Counted from the first letter of the stretch, positions 42,619-54,439 are shown. The stretch: DNA of 64,000 nt from Streptomyces venezuelae ATCC 10712 (GCF_008639165.1 NZ_CP029197.1:682001-746000), one strand, 5' to 3'. The notes: a model not told the origin generated them from the letters alone. Made by a program: numbers and translations.

Positions 42619-43611
42619 ATGACCGAAACCGCCGTCGCTCCCCCGACCGAGCCGGCGGTGCGCAAGGCCACACCCGGAGAGGCACGCGCACCACGCCGCT
42701 CCGGGCGTCGCCGCATCGCACTGCCCTACCTGCTGCTCCTGCCCGCCCTGCTCCTCGAACTCCTCGTCCACCTCGTGCCGATGCTCATGGGCATCGCCAT
42801 GAGCTTCAAGGAGCTCACCCAGTTCTACATCCGCAACTGGGGCGAGGCTCCCTGGTCGGGTCTCGACAACTACACCGTCGCGATCGACTTCGACGCCCCC
42901 GTCGGACAGGCGCTCCTGAAGTCCTTCCTGACGACCTGTCTGTTCACCGTCCTCTCCGTGGGGTTGTGCTGGCTCCTCGGAACGGCCGCCGCGATCTTCC
43001 TCCAGGAGAACTTCCGGGGCCGGGGCTTCCTCCGGACGCTGTTCCTCGTGCCGTACGCCCTGCCGGTCTACGCCGCCGTCATCACCTGGGCGTTCATGTT
43101 CCAGCGGGACAACGGCCTGATCAACCACGTCCTCCACGACCAGCTCGGCATCGGCGACAGCCCCGCGTTCTGGCTCATCGGGGACAACAGCTTCTGGGCC
43201 CTGCTGGTCGTCTCCGTGTGGAAGGGCTGGCCGTTCGCCTTCCTCACCGTCATGGCCGGACTGCAGAACATCCCCCGGGACATGTACGAGGCGGCGGCGC
43301 TCGACGGCGCCGGCGTGTGGAAGCAGATCCGGCACATCACCCTGCCGTCGCTGCGCTCCGTGAACCAGGTCCTCGTGCTCGTCCTGTTCCTCTGGACGTT
43401 CAACGACTTCAACACGCCGTTCGTGCTCTTCGGCAAGGCCGCGCCCGAAGCGGCCGACCTGATCTCGCTCCACATCTACCAGTCGTCCTTCCAGACCTGG
43501 AACTTCGGTACGGGCTCCGCCATGTCGGTCCTGCTCCTGCTGTTCCTGCTCGTCGTCACGGGCGTCTACCTCCTGCTCACCAGCCGCGGAAGGAAGACCT
43601 CCGATGTCTGA
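42619..43611 (+). CDS. sugar ABC transporter permease (MalF-type)
   Basis: 330 aa from ATG 42619. Six hydrophobic segments follow a basic N-terminus of about 35 residues. The permease signature EAAALDGAGVWKQIRHITLPSL (EAA loop) lies near residue 225. It starts 11 bases after the binding-protein stop and overlaps the second permease gene by 8 bases. No ATPase gene is in the operon; a shared MsiK-type ATPase elsewhere is usual in Streptomyces. Confidence 0.92.
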   Translation: MTETAVAPPTEPAVRKATPGEARAPRRSGRRRIALPYLLLLPALLLELLVHLVPMLMGIAMSFKELTQFYIRNWGEAPWSGLDNYTVAIDFDAPVGQALLKSFLTTCLFTVLSVGLCWLLGTAAAIFLQENFRGRGFLRTLFLVPYALPVYAAVITWAFMFQRDNGLINHVLHDQLGIGDSPAFWLIGDNSFWALLVVSVWKGWPFAFLTVMAGLQNIPRDMYEAAALDGAGVWKQIRHITLPSLRSVNQVLVLVLFLWTFNDFNTPFVLFGKAAPEAADLISLHIYQSSFQTWNFGTGSAMSVLLLLFLLVVTGVYLLLTSRGRKTSDV

Positions 43612-44485
43612 ACACGCCTCCCCGCGCACCGCTGCGCGCTCCCCCATGGCGGCGCCCCGCTCGTTCCTCTGGGCCCGGCGGATCTTCCTCACGCTGCTCA
43701 CCGCGTTCGTGGTGCTGCCGGTGTACGTCATGGTCTCCAGCTCCCTGAAGCCGCTGGAGGACGTCTCGGGGAAGTTCGAGTGGATCCCCTCCGGGCTCAC
43801 GCTCCGCCCGTACGTCGACATCTGGGAGACCGTCCCGCTCGCCGACTACTTCGTGAACTCGATCGTGGTCGCGGGCGCGGCCACGGTGTGCTCGGTGGTG
43901 GTCGCGATCTTCGCCGCGTACGCCGTCAGCCGCTACACCTTCCGCGGCAAGCGGGTCTTCACCGTCACGGTGCTGTCCACCCAGATGTTCCCCGGCATCC
44001 TCTTCCTGCTGCCGCTCTTCCTCATCTACGTCAACATCGGCAACGCCACCGGCATCGCCCTCTTCGGCTCCCGGGAAGGCCTGATCCTCACCTATCTGAC
44101 CTTCTCGCTGCCGTTCTCCATCTGGATGCTGACCGGCTACTTCGACTCGATCCCGCGCGAGCTCGACGAGGCCGCCAAGGTCGACGGCTGCGGGCCGATC
44201 AGCGCGCTGTTCCGGGTCATCGTCCCGGCCGCGTCCCCCGGCATCATCGCCGTCGCCGTCTACGCCTTCATGACCGCCTGGGGCGAGGTCCTCTTCGCCT
44301 CCGTCATGACCAACGACACCACCCGCACCCTCGCCGTCGGTCTCCAGGGGTACGCCACCCAGAACGACGTCTACTGGAACCAGGTGATGGCCGCGTCCCT
44401 CGTGGTGAGCGTCCCCGTCGTCGTCGGCTTCCTGCTCCTCCAGCGCTATCTCGTCGCCGGCCTCACCGCAGGTGCGGTCAAGTGA
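43604..44485 (+). CDS. sugar ABC transporter permease (MalG-type)
   Basis: 293 aa with six hydrophobic segments. The EAA loop is [26 protein letters not shown]. It has the MalG-type N-terminal TM and a long periplasm-side loop ([21 protein letters not shown]). It is the third gene of the importer and ends 35 bases before the GH1 gene, indicating one transcript. Confidence 0.92.
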   Translation: MSEHASPRTAARSPMAAPRSFLWARRIFLTLLTAFVVLPVYVMVSSSLKPLEDVSGKFEWIPSGLTLRPYVDIWETVPLADYFVNSIVVAGAATVCSVVVAIFAAYAVSRYTFRGKRVFTVTVLSTQMFPGILFLLPLFLIYVNIGNATGIALFGSREGLILTYLTFSLPFSIWMLTGYFDSIPRELDEAAKVDGCGPISALFRVIVPAASPGIIAVAVYAFMTAWGEVLFASVMTNDTTRTLAVGLQGYATQNDVYWNQVMAASLVVSVPVVVGFLLLQRYLVAGLTAGAVK

Positions 44486-44520
44486 CGCCCCTCTCCTCAC
44501 CCACCACGAAGAGGTTCCCC

Positions 44521-45912
44521 GTGTCCGAATCCACCGACTCCCGCACCGCGCTCGACCTGGAGGCCTTCCCGCCGGACTTCACCTGGGGCACCGCGACCTC
44601 CGCGTACCAGATCGAGGGCGCCGTCGCCGAGGACGGCCGGGCGCCGTCCATCTGGGACACCTTCTCCCGCGTCCCCGGCGCGATCGACAACGGCGACCAC
44701 GGCGACACCGCCTGCGACCACTACCACCGCTGGCCCGAGGACATCGCCCTGATGAAGGGCCTCGGCACCGACGCCTACCGGCTCTCCGTCGCCTGGCCCC
44801 GCGTCGTGCCCGGCGGCGACGGACCCGTCAACGCGGCGGGACTCGACTTCTACGACCGGCTCGTCGACGGACTCCTCGACGCCGGGATCGCCCCGTCGGT
44901 CACCCTCTACCACTGGGACCTCCCGCAGGCCCTCCAGGACCGGGGCACGGACGACCGCGGCGGCTGGACCGAGCGGGCCACCGCCGAGCACCTCGCCGCC
45001 TACGCCTCCGTCGTCGCCGAACGCCTCGGCGACCGCGTCACCCAGTGGGCCACCCTCAACGAACCGCTCTGCTCCGCCTGGATCGGCCACCTGGAAGGCC
45101 GGATGGCCCCGGGCCTGACCGACCTGACGGCCGCCGTCCGCGCCTCGTACCACCTGCTCCTCGGGCACGGCCTCGCCACCCAGGCCATCCGCGCCGCCGC
45201 CCCCGGCGCCCAGGTCGGCCTCGTCACCAACCACTCCACCGTCGCGCCCGCCTCCACCCGGCCCGAGGACATCGCCGCCGCCGCCCGCGCGGACGGCCAC
45301 ACCAACCGCTGGTGGCTCGACCCGGTGTACGGCCGCGGCTTCCCCGCCGACATGCGCGAACTGTACGGAGTCGAACTCCCGGAGCGGCCCGGCGACCTGG
45401 AGCTCATCGCGGCCCCGCTGGACTGGCACGGCCTCAACTACTACTTCCCCGTCACCGTCGCCGACGACCCGACGGGACCCGCCCCGTACGCGAGCGAGGT
45501 GCGCCTCCCCGACGTGCCCCGCACCGGCATGGACTGGCAGATCGACGCCGGCGGCCTGGAGGCCTTCCTGCTGCGGCTCACCGAGGAGTACGGCGTACAG
45601 AAGCTGTACGTCACCGAGAACGGCTCGGCCTTCCCCGACACCGTCGCCCCCGACGGCTCGGTCCACGACCCGGAGCGCACCCGCTACCTGGAGCAGCACC
45701 TCGCCGCCTGTGCGAGCGCGCTGCGCAAGGGCGCCCCGCTCGCCGGCTACTACGCCTGGTCCCTGCTCGACAACTTCGAATGGGCCTACGGCTACGACAA
45801 GCGCTTCGGCCTCGTCCACGTCGACTACGCCACCCAGCGCAGGACCGTGAAGACGAGCGGGCGCCGCTACGCGGACATCGTCCGCGCCCACCGGGCGGCG
45901 CACACCGGCTGA
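44521..45912 (+). CDS. GH1 beta-glucosidase (intracellular)
   Basis: 463 aa from GTG 44521, with AGAGG about 7 bases upstream. GH1 marks: [15 protein letters not shown] at the N-terminus, [21 protein letters not shown], acid/base Glu181 in ATLNEPLCS, nucleophile Glu366 in YVTENGSAF, and [18 protein letters not shown]. No signal peptide, so it hydrolyses an imported oligosaccharide in the cytosol. It is downstream of the importer genes. A perfect terminator follows. Confidence 0.93.
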   Translation: MSESTDSRTALDLEAFPPDFTWGTATSAYQIEGAVAEDGRAPSIWDTFSRVPGAIDNGDHGDTACDHYHRWPEDIALMKGLGTDAYRLSVAWPRVVPGGDGPVNAAGLDFYDRLVDGLLDAGIAPSVTLYHWDLPQALQDRGTDDRGGWTERATAEHLAAYASVVAERLGDRVTQWATLNEPLCSAWIGHLEGRMAPGLTDLTAAVRASYHLLLGHGLATQAIRAAAPGAQVGLVTNHSTVAPASTRPEDIAAAARADGHTNRWWLDPVYGRGFPADMRELYGVELPERPGDLELIAAPLDWHGLNYYFPVTVADDPTGPAPYASEVRLPDVPRTGMDWQIDAGGLEAFLLRLTEEYGVQKLYVTENGSAFPDTVAPDGSVHDPERTRYLEQHLAACASALRKGAPLAGYYAWSLLDNFEWAYGYDKRFGLVHVDYATQRRTVKTSGRRYADIVRAHRAAHTG

Positions 45913-45933
45913 CCGGAGCCCCCGCGCCACCGT

Positions 45934-45972
45934 CCGGAAGGCCGCCCCGGGACCACCGGGGCGGCCTTCCGG
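45934..45972. terminator. perfect bidirectional terminator between GH1 and LacI genes
   Basis: A 17-base perfect stem (CCGGAAGGCCGCCCCGG at 45934-45950 with 45956-45972) and 5-base loop GACCA, 21 bases after the GH1 stop and 27 before the LacI stop (minus strand). Confidence 0.9.
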
Positions 45973-45999
45973 GGTAGCGGTCCCGGCCGCCCGTGAGGG

Positions 46000-47019
46000 T
46001 CAGCCGGACTCGCGTACGACGAGGAGCGGTTCGAACACCTTCGCGGCCGTCTCCGAGGGTGCGCCGTCGAGCTGTTCGACGAGGAGCGTGGCCATCGCGG
46101 CAGCCATGCGCTCCACCGGCTGGCGGACGGTGGTCAGCTGCGGCCGCGCGTCGCGCGCCGCCACCGAGTCGTCGAAGCCCACCACCGCCACCGTGCCGGG
46201 GATCGGGACGCCCTGCTCACGCAGGTACTGGCAGGCGCCCCGGGCCATCAGGTCGTTGGCGGCGAACACGGCGTCGATCCCCGGGTGGTCCTTCAGGAGC
46301 CTGGCCATGGCGCGCCTGCCGCTGTCCACCGTGAACCGGCCCCGTGCGACGGGAACCGACGTCACCCCGTGCGCCGCGAGCGCCTCCCGGAAGCCGTCGA
46401 GGCGGTCCCGCGCCGTGGGGGCGGTGACGGGTGCGGCGATGGTGGCCGGTCGTCTGCGGCCGGTGGCCCACAGGTGCTCCGCCGCGAGTCGCGCGCCGGC
46501 GCCGTTGTCCAGGTCGACGTACCGGCAACGCTCCCCGTCGCGGGGGCGGCCGAACAGCACCGTGGGAAGGCCCGCCGCGACCAGCATCGACGGGAGCGGG
46601 TCGTTCTCGTCGAGCGGCACGACCAGGGCTCCGTCCGCTCCGCCCTGCCGCAGGTACTCGACGAGTTGGGCCCTGGCCTGCTCGGACTCGGCGACGAGCA
46701 GGACGGGCTGGATCGCGCGGCGGCGCAGGACCGGCAGGACGCCGTCCACCACGCGGCCGAAGAACGGGTCGGAGAACACCCGGGCGGTGAAGGACCTGCC
46801 CGTGGCGGAGAGCACCAGGGCCACGGTCCCGGTGCGCCGGGTGACCAGGGAACGGGCGGCCTGGTTGGGCGTGTAGCCGATGCGGGCGATGGCTTCGCGG
46901 ACGCTCCGCTGGATGTCGGGGGCCACGTTGCGCACGCCGTTGACGACGCGGGACACGGTCGCGCGCGAGACCCCCGCCTCGCGTGCGACGTCTTCCAGAG
47001 TCGGTCCTCGATTCCCCAC
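46000..47019 (-). CDS. LacI family transcriptional regulator
   Basis: 339 aa from GTG 47019. LacI-type helix-turn-helix and hinge at residues 7-65 (TLEDVAREAGVSRATVSRVVNG, then IGYTPNQAARSLVTRRT). The periplasmic-binding-like core is visible: FSDPFFGRVVDGV, GALVVPLDENDP, IDAVFAANDLMARG, VAVVGFDDS and TTVRQPVERM. A perfect LacI-type operator lies in the divergent gap to the beta-helix gene at 47210. It probably represses the extracellular glycan-degradation genes until an inducing sugar binds. Confidence 0.9.
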   Translation of the reverse strand: MGNRGPTLEDVAREAGVSRATVSRVVNGVRNVAPDIQRSVREAIARIGYTPNQAARSLVTRRTGTVALVLSATGRSFTARVFSDPFFGRVVDGVLPVLRRRAIQPVLLVAESEQARAQLVEYLRQGGADGALVVPLDENDPLPSMLVAAGLPTVLFGRPRDGERCRYVDLDNGAGARLAAEHLWATGRRRPATIAAPVTAPTARDRLDGFREALAAHGVTSVPVARGRFTVDSGRRAMARLLKDHPGIDAVFAANDLMARGACQYLREQGVPIPGTVAVVGFDDSVAARDARPQLTTVRQPVERMAAAMATLLVEQLDGAPSETAAKVFEPLLVVRESG

Positions 47020-47162
47020 CCGCGCACCTTAGCGGTGCCGTGTGTCCGGTGGCAGGACGGTCCACGGCCGGCCGGAACCACTTGCTGTCGACACTTAATG
47101 AAAGCCAAAAGAAAAGGCGTGTCATACGCCTTGACCGTCACTCGCCCTGCGGGCAGTGTTTC

Positions 47163-47178
47163 GGGAGAGCGCTCTCCC
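47163..47178. promoter_or_regulatory. LacI-type operator
   Basis: GGGAGAGCGCTCTCCC is a perfect 16-base palindrome with the central CG typical of LacI-family operators. It lies 31 bases upstream of the beta-helix gene ATG at 47210 and 144 bases from the LacI gene start, in the divergent gap. Confidence 0.85.
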
Positions 47179-47209
47179 ATGTTTCCCCCCTGTATCCAGA
47201 GGAGACCCC

Positions 47210-49402
47210 ATGTCTTCCGTCGGGTCCCCGCCGGTCCTCCGGCGACCCGCCTCACGTGTCCGACGCGCCACCGTCGGCGCGCTCGTCACCTCCCTGGCCG
47301 GCGGCCTGCTCGCCCTCTCCCCCGCCACCACCGCGCAAGCGGCCCCCGCCCTGCTCTCCCAGGGCAAGACCGCCACCGCCTCCTCCACCGAGGGCGCCGC
47401 CTTCTCCGCCTCCGCCGCCGTCGACGGCAACCTGGGAACCCGCTGGGCCAGCGCCTGGCAGGACGCCCAGTGGATCCAGGTCGACCTCGGCAGCAGCGCC
47501 ACGCTCAGCCACGCCGTCCTCACCTGGGAGGCGGCCTACGGCAGGAGCTACACCATCCAGGCCTCCGAGAACGGCACCGACTGGCGGACCGTCACCTCCG
47601 TCAGCGCGGGCGACGGAGGCACCGACGACGTCACGCTCTCCGGCACCGGCCGCTACATCCGCATGAACGGCCTCACCCGGGCCACCGGATACGGCTTCTC
47701 CCTCTGGGAGTTCCAGGTCTACGGCACCACCGGCGGCACCGGCCCGACGCTCCCCGGCGGCGGCGACCTCGGCCCCAACGTGCACGTCTTCGACCCGTCG
47801 ACGCCGGGCATCCAGGCCAAGCTGGACCAGGTCTTCCAGCAGCAGGAGTCGGCCCAGTTCGGCAGCGGCCGGCACGCCTTCCTCTTCAAGCCCGGCACGT
47901 ACAACGGCCTCAACGCCCAGATCGGCTTCTACACCCAGATCGCCGGCCTCGGGCTGCGTCCCGGCGACACCACCATCAACGGAGACGTGACCGTCGACGC
48001 CGGCTGGTTCAACGGCAACGCCACCCAGAACTTCTGGCGCGGCGCCGAGGGCCTGACCCTCAACCCGGTCAACGGCACCGACCGGTGGGCCGTCTCGCAG
48101 GCCTCCTCCTTCCGCCGCATGCACGTCAAGGGCGGCCTCAACCTGGCGCCGAACGGCTACGGCTGGGCCAGCGGCGGCTACATCGCCGACTCCAAGATCG
48201 ACGGCCAGATAGGCAACTACTCCCAGCAGCAGTGGTACACCCGGGAGAGCTCCATCGGCGGCTGGTCCAACAGCGTCTGGAACCAGACCTTCTCCGGCGT
48301 CGAGGGCGCCCCGGCCACCTCCTTCCCCGAGCCCCGCTACACCACGCTCGACACCACGCCCGTCTCCCGCGAGAAGCCGTACCTCTACCTCGACGGCAAC
48401 GAGTACAAGGTCTTCGCCCCCGCCAAGCGCGTCAACGCCCGCGGCACCAGCTGGGCCAACGGCGCCCCGCAGGGCGAGTCGATCCCGCTGAGCCAGTTCT
48501 ACGTGGTCAAGCCGGGCGCCACCGCCGCCACCATCAACCAGGCGCTGGCCCAGGGCCTGCACCTGCTGTTCACGCCCGGCGTCTACCACGTCGACCAGAC
48601 CATCAACGTGAACCGCGCGAACACGATCGTGCTCGGCCTCGGCCTCGCCACGATCATCCCGGACAACGGCGTCACCGCGATGAAGGTCGCCGACGTCGAC
48701 GGCGTCCGCCTCGCCGGCTTCCTCATCGACGCCGGCCCGGTCAACTCGCCGACCCTGCTGGAACTCGGACCGCAGAACTCCGCCGCCGACCACGCCGCCA
48801 ACCCGACCACCGTGCAGGACGTGTACGTCCGCATCGGCGGCGCCGGCGCGGGCAAGGCCACCACCAGCGTGGTCGTGAACAGCGACGACGCCATCATCGA
48901 CCACACCTGGGTGTGGCGCGCCGACCACGGCGAGGGCGTCGGCTGGGAGACCAACCGGGCCGACTACGGCGTCCGGGTCAACGGCGACGACGTCCTCGCC
49001 ACCGGACTCTTCGTCGAGCACTTCAACAAGTACGACGTCGAGTGGTACGGCGAGCGCGGCCGCACGATCTTCTACCAGAACGAGAAGGCGTACGACGCCC
49101 CCAACCAGGCCGCCATCCAGAACGGCGCGACCAAGGGGTACGCCGCCTACCGGGTCGACGACTCCGTGACCACCCACGAGGCCTGGGGCCTCGGCAGCTA
49201 CTGCAACTACAACGTGGATCCGACGATCGTCCAGGACCACGGCTTCAAGGCACCCGTCAAGCCGGGCGTGAAGTTCCACAGCCTCCTCGTCGTGTCCCTC
49301 GGCGGCATGGGCCATTACAACCACGTCATCAACGACACCGGGGCGTCCACCATCCCCGCCGGCACCTCCACCGTGCCCTCCACCGTCGTCTCCTTCCCCT
49401 GA
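47210..49402 (+). CDS. secreted discoidin (CBM32) plus beta-helix protein
   Basis: 730 aa from ATG 47210, behind AGGAG. Signal peptide about residues 1-45. A discoidin / F5-8C (CBM32-type) module at about 47-185 ends SLWEFQVYG. Residues about 190-730 look like a right-handed parallel beta-helix: short repeating strands with YNGLNAQIGFYTQIAGLG, DAIIDHTWVW, and HGEGVGWETNRADYGVRVNGDD, as in pectate-lyase-like and GH55-like proteins. Catalytic residues cannot be assigned by eye. It is the first extracellular gene after the LacI operator and likely attacks or binds the same glycan as the next gene's product. Confidence 0.78.
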   Translation: MSSVGSPPVLRRPASRVRRATVGALVTSLAGGLLALSPATTAQAAPALLSQGKTATASSTEGAAFSASAAVDGNLGTRWASAWQDAQWIQVDLGSSATLSHAVLTWEAAYGRSYTIQASENGTDWRTVTSVSAGDGGTDDVTLSGTGRYIRMNGLTRATGYGFSLWEFQVYGTTGGTGPTLPGGGDLGPNVHVFDPSTPGIQAKLDQVFQQQESAQFGSGRHAFLFKPGTYNGLNAQIGFYTQIAGLGLRPGDTTINGDVTVDAGWFNGNATQNFWRGAEGLTLNPVNGTDRWAVSQASSFRRMHVKGGLNLAPNGYGWASGGYIADSKIDGQIGNYSQQQWYTRESSIGGWSNSVWNQTFSGVEGAPATSFPEPRYTTLDTTPVSREKPYLYLDGNEYKVFAPAKRVNARGTSWANGAPQGESIPLSQFYVVKPGATAATINQALAQGLHLLFTPGVYHVDQTINVNRANTIVLGLGLATIIPDNGVTAMKVADVDGVRLAGFLIDAGPVNSPTLLELGPQNSAADHAANPTTVQDVYVRIGGAGAGKATTSVVVNSDDAIIDHTWVWRADHGEGVGWETNRADYGVRVNGDDVLATGLFVEHFNKYDVEWYGERGRTIFYQNEKAYDAPNQAAIQNGATKGYAAYRVDDSVTTHEAWGLGSYCNYNVDPTIVQDHGFKAPVKPGVKFHSLLVVSLGGMGHYNHVINDTGASTIPAGTSTVPSTVVSFP

Positions 49403-49526
49403 CCGGCCCGCCGGGACGCCCCTCACCTCCGGTGCGTCCCGGCCCCCTCACCCCTTCCGGGCGGCGCCCCAGTCCCCGCAGCGCCGCCCGGAAGGCGATC
49501 CCCTCCCCCTCCGTCCAGGAGCCGCC

Positions 49527-51713
49527 ATGACCGCGACCCAAGCCCCCACCACACGAAGGCGCACCCGCACCCGCACGACGGCCTCGCTCGTCTCCGTCGG
49601 TGCCCTGCTCACCACCGCCCTCTCCTCCGCCACGATGCTGACCGCGGCGCCCGCCACCGCCGCGGAGACCCTCCTCTCCCAGGGGAAGACCGCCACCGCC
49701 TCCTCCACCGAGGGCGCCGCCTGGGCCGCCTCCGCCGCCGTCGACGGCGACCTCACCGGAACCCGCTGGGCGAGCCAGTGGAGCGACGCCCAGTGGCTCC
49801 AGGTCGACCTGGGCGCCGGCGCGAACATCAGCCGCGTCGTCCTGAACTGGGAGGGCGCCTACGGCAAGGCGTACGACATCCAGCTCTCCGACAACGGAAC
49901 CGACTGGCGCACCGTCAAGTCCGTGACCGCGGGCGACGGCGGCACCGACGAACTCGCGGTCACCGGCACCGGCCGCTACGTCCGCCTCCAGGGGATCACC
50001 CGGGGCACCGGCTACGGCTACTCCCTGTGGGAGTTCCGGGTGTACGGCGGCGGGTCCACGCAGCCCGAGCCCGGCGGCGCCGTCCGCGTCACCGGCACCC
50101 AGGGCAACTGGCAGTTGACGGTCGGCGGGCAGCCGTACACCGTCAAGGGCGTCACCTGGGGCCCCGCGATGGCCGACGCCCCCCGCTACATGCCGGACGT
50201 CAGATCGATGGGCGTCAACACGGTCCGCACCTGGGGCACCGACGCCGGCACCAAACCGCTGCTCGACGCGGCGGCCGCCCACGGCGTCAAGGTGATCAAC
50301 GGCTTCTGGCTCCAGCCGGGCGGCGGCCCGGGCTCCGGCGGCTGCGTCAACTACGTGACGGACAGCGCGTACAAGAGCAGCATGCTCACCGAGTTCGCCA
50401 AGTGGGTCGACACCTACAAGTCCCACCCCGCCACCCTCATGTGGAACGTCGGCAACGAGTCCGTCCTCGGTCTGCAGAACTGCTACGGCGGCACCGAGCT
50501 GGAAGCCCAGCGCAACGCTTACACCACCTTCGTCAACGACGTCGCCAAGAAGATCCACTCCATCGACCCCGACCACCCCGTGACCTCCACGGACGCGTGG
50601 ACCGGCGCCTGGCCCTACTACCAGCGCAACGCGCCCGACCTCGACCTCTACTCGATGAACGCCTACGGCGACATCTGCGGGGTCCGCCAGGACTGGGTGG
50701 AGGGCGGCTACACCAAGCCGTACATCATCACCGAGACCGGGCCGGCCGGCGAATGGGAGACCCCCAAGGACGCCAACGGCGTCCCCGACGAACCCACCGA
50801 CGTCCAGAAGGCCGACGGATACACCAAGGCCTGGAACTGCGTAACCGGCCACCAGGGCGTCGCCCTCGGCGCGACCGTCTTCCACTACGGCACCGAGCAC
50901 GACTTCGGCGGCGTCTGGTTCAACCTGCTCCCCGACGGCCTCAAGCGCCTCTCGTACTACGCCCTCAAGAAGGCGTACACCGGCTCCGTCGCCGGCGACA
51001 ACACCCCGCCGGTCATCAGCGGCATGACGGTCACCCCCGCCGGATCCGCCCCGGCCGGCGGCGAGTTCACGGTCCGCGCCGACATCCGCGACCCCGACGG
51101 CGACCCCGTCACCACCAAGATCTACCTGAGCGGCAACTACGCCAACGGCGACAAGCGCCTGATCGAGGCCCCGTACCGCTCCCTCGGCAACGGCACCTTC
51201 GCCGTCACCGCGCCCGAGAAGCTCGGCCTGTGGAAGGTGTACGTCCAGGCCGAGGACGGCCGCGGCAACGCAGGCATCGAGACGAAGTCCGTCAAGGTCG
51301 TCGCCCCGCCCGTCGCCGGCACCAACATCGCCCTGAACAGGCCCACCACCGCCTCCTCCGCGCAGGCCTCCTACGGCGACTGCCCCTGCCCGGCCACCCA
51401 CGCGACCGACGGCAACCCCACCACCCGCTGGGCCAGCGACTGGAGCGACCCGCAGTGGATCCGGGTCGACCTCGGCTCGGTCCGCTCCTTCAACCGGCTC
51501 CAGCTGGTCTGGGACCCCGCCTTCGCCCGCGCCTACGAGGTCCAGGTCTCCGACGACGGCGCCACCTGGCGCACCATCCACGCCACCACCACCGGAAACG
51601 GCGACATCGACACCATCGAGACCGGCGCCACCGCACGGTACGTCAAGCTCCAGCTCACCGCGCGCGGCACCGGCTGGGGCTACTCGCTCCACGAGTTCGG
51701 CATCTACAGCTGA
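49527..51713 (+). CDS. secreted clan GH-A glycosidase flanked by two discoidin modules
   Basis: 728 aa. Signal peptide about 1-46; discoidin/CBM32 at about 47-174; TIM-barrel hydrolase about 187-495 with acid/base candidate Glu311 (MWNVGNES) and nucleophile candidate Glu403 (IITETGP), the Asn-Glu pattern of clan GH-A (GH2/GH5-like); an Ig-like beta domain about 505-600; and a second discoidin module about 605-728 ending LHEFGIYS. The first module is nearly identical in its opening to that of the preceding protein. It probably cleaves a beta-glycan outside the cell. Family number not assignable by eye. Confidence 0.82.
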   Translation: MTATQAPTTRRRTRTRTTASLVSVGALLTTALSSATMLTAAPATAAETLLSQGKTATASSTEGAAWAASAAVDGDLTGTRWASQWSDAQWLQVDLGAGANISRVVLNWEGAYGKAYDIQLSDNGTDWRTVKSVTAGDGGTDELAVTGTGRYVRLQGITRGTGYGYSLWEFRVYGGGSTQPEPGGAVRVTGTQGNWQLTVGGQPYTVKGVTWGPAMADAPRYMPDVRSMGVNTVRTWGTDAGTKPLLDAAAAHGVKVINGFWLQPGGGPGSGGCVNYVTDSAYKSSMLTEFAKWVDTYKSHPATLMWNVGNESVLGLQNCYGGTELEAQRNAYTTFVNDVAKKIHSIDPDHPVTSTDAWTGAWPYYQRNAPDLDLYSMNAYGDICGVRQDWVEGGYTKPYIITETGPAGEWETPKDANGVPDEPTDVQKADGYTKAWNCVTGHQGVALGATVFHYGTEHDFGGVWFNLLPDGLKRLSYYALKKAYTGSVAGDNTPPVISGMTVTPAGSAPAGGEFTVRADIRDPDGDPVTTKIYLSGNYANGDKRLIEAPYRSLGNGTFAVTAPEKLGLWKVYVQAEDGRGNAGIETKSVKVVAPPVAGTNIALNRPTTASSAQASYGDCPCPATHATDGNPTTRWASDWSDPQWIRVDLGSVRSFNRLQLVWDPAFARAYEVQVSDDGATWRTIHATTTGNGDIDTIETGATARYVKLQLTARGTGWGYSLHEFGIYS

Positions 51714-51740
51714 CCCCCTGAGGAGAACGAGGAGATCACG

Positions 51741-52853
51741 ATGAGAATCCGCGGCCGGACCCTGTCCGCCTCACTGCTCACCGCCGCCTTGGGCGTCTCC
51801 GCCCTCACGGTGAACACCTACACCGCGGCCACCGCCCACGGGGAGACCACCGCCCCGGCCACCGCCGCCGGCGCCCACAGCGCGCATTCGGCGGGCGCCG
51901 CCCAAGGCCACGTCATGGCGGCCTCCGCGCTCCCCTCGGGGGACGACGCCGACGGCGACGGCTACATCCCGGCCGTACCCCCGGTCACCGGGGTGACCCC
52001 GTCCACGGCCACCCCGCCCCCGGCCTACCACCACGAGTTCCAGGCCGGCTGCTCCGTCACCCACACCGCGCCGGACGACCCGATCGTCTACCCGGGCCAG
52101 TTCGGCAAGTCCCACGACCACACGTTCATGGGCAACACCTCCACGAACGCCGCCAGCACCACCGGCTCGCTCTACGGAGGCAACACCACCTGCAAGGCGC
52201 CCGCGGACGCCTCCGCCTACTGGATGCCCTCGCTGTACAAGGGCGACCAGAAGATCCTGCCCGTCGGCCCGCAGGTCATCTACTACAAGGCGGGCGTCAC
52301 CGACTACCGGAGCGTGCGCCCCTTCCCCAAGGGGCTGCGGTTCGTCGTCGGCAACCCGACGCAGACCGCCGAGGAGTTCCGCGGCCACAAGGGGTTCGTC
52401 GAGGGCTGGGAATGCGGTGACAGCTTCTTCAACACCGACTTCCCGGCGAGCTGTCCGAGCCGGCCCGACGTCCAGCTCAACCTGCGCATGCAGGCCCCCA
52501 GCTGCTGGAACGGCCTGCACCTCGACACCCCCGACCACAAGAGCCACATGGCGTACCCGGTGGTCAAGCCCGGCACCAACGACAACATGTGCCCGGCCTC
52601 CCACCCGGTCGCCCTGCCGATGATCGAGTTCAAGATGGCGTGGCCGGTCAACGGCGACATGAGCCAGATCCGCCTGGCCAGCGGCCGCGGCTACTCCTTC
52701 CACTACGACTTCTTCAACGCGTGGGAGGAGCGCACCCTCAAGGCCCTCGTCGACCACTGCATCGTCGGCGGCCTGCAGTGCGACACCCGGGGCTTCGACC
52801 TGTACCGCCCCGAACGCGGTGTCGTGCTCGACGAGAACCACCGCCTGCCCTGA
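51741..52853 (+). CDS. secreted DUF1996 protein
   Basis: 370 aa. Signal peptide about 1-34. The DUF1996 core is clear: FQAGCSVTHTAPDDPIVYPGQ, SHDHTFMGN, YWMPSLY, then RPFPKGLRFVVGN and DVQLNLRMQAPSCWNGLHLD with a late HMAYP and FHYDFFNAWEE. This domain occurs in secreted fungal and actinobacterial proteins, often beside glycosidases; its function is unknown. It starts 27 bases after the GH-A gene, behind GAGGAGAACGAGGAG, and lies in the same operon. Confidence 0.85.
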   Translation: MRIRGRTLSASLLTAALGVSALTVNTYTAATAHGETTAPATAAGAHSAHSAGAAQGHVMAASALPSGDDADGDGYIPAVPPVTGVTPSTATPPPAYHHEFQAGCSVTHTAPDDPIVYPGQFGKSHDHTFMGNTSTNAASTTGSLYGGNTTCKAPADASAYWMPSLYKGDQKILPVGPQVIYYKAGVTDYRSVRPFPKGLRFVVGNPTQTAEEFRGHKGFVEGWECGDSFFNTDFPASCPSRPDVQLNLRMQAPSCWNGLHLDTPDHKSHMAYPVVKPGTNDNMCPASHPVALPMIEFKMAWPVNGDMSQIRLASGRGYSFHYDFFNAWEERTLKALVDHCIVGGLQCDTRGFDLYRPERGVVLDENHRLP

Positions 52854-52936
52854 CCCGACCACCCGCACACGGCCCGGACGCCCGCCAGGGCGCCCGGGCC
52901 GCCGTCCCGTCCGCCGCCCCGACACAGGAGCACCCC

Positions 52937-54358
<1,422 letters not shown>

Positions 54359-54439
54359 GGCCCTGGGGGCGACTCGGGGGGGGGGAAGTCACCGTCGGCT
54401 CGCCGGCGAGGAGCACCGCCGACGCCGTCTGCCGTATCG

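Noticed and set aside
46285..49530. 1081-codon plus-strand frame rich in Arg/Pro/His
   Set aside because: Overlaps the LacI gene antisense and the beta-helix gene out of frame; low-complexity composition.
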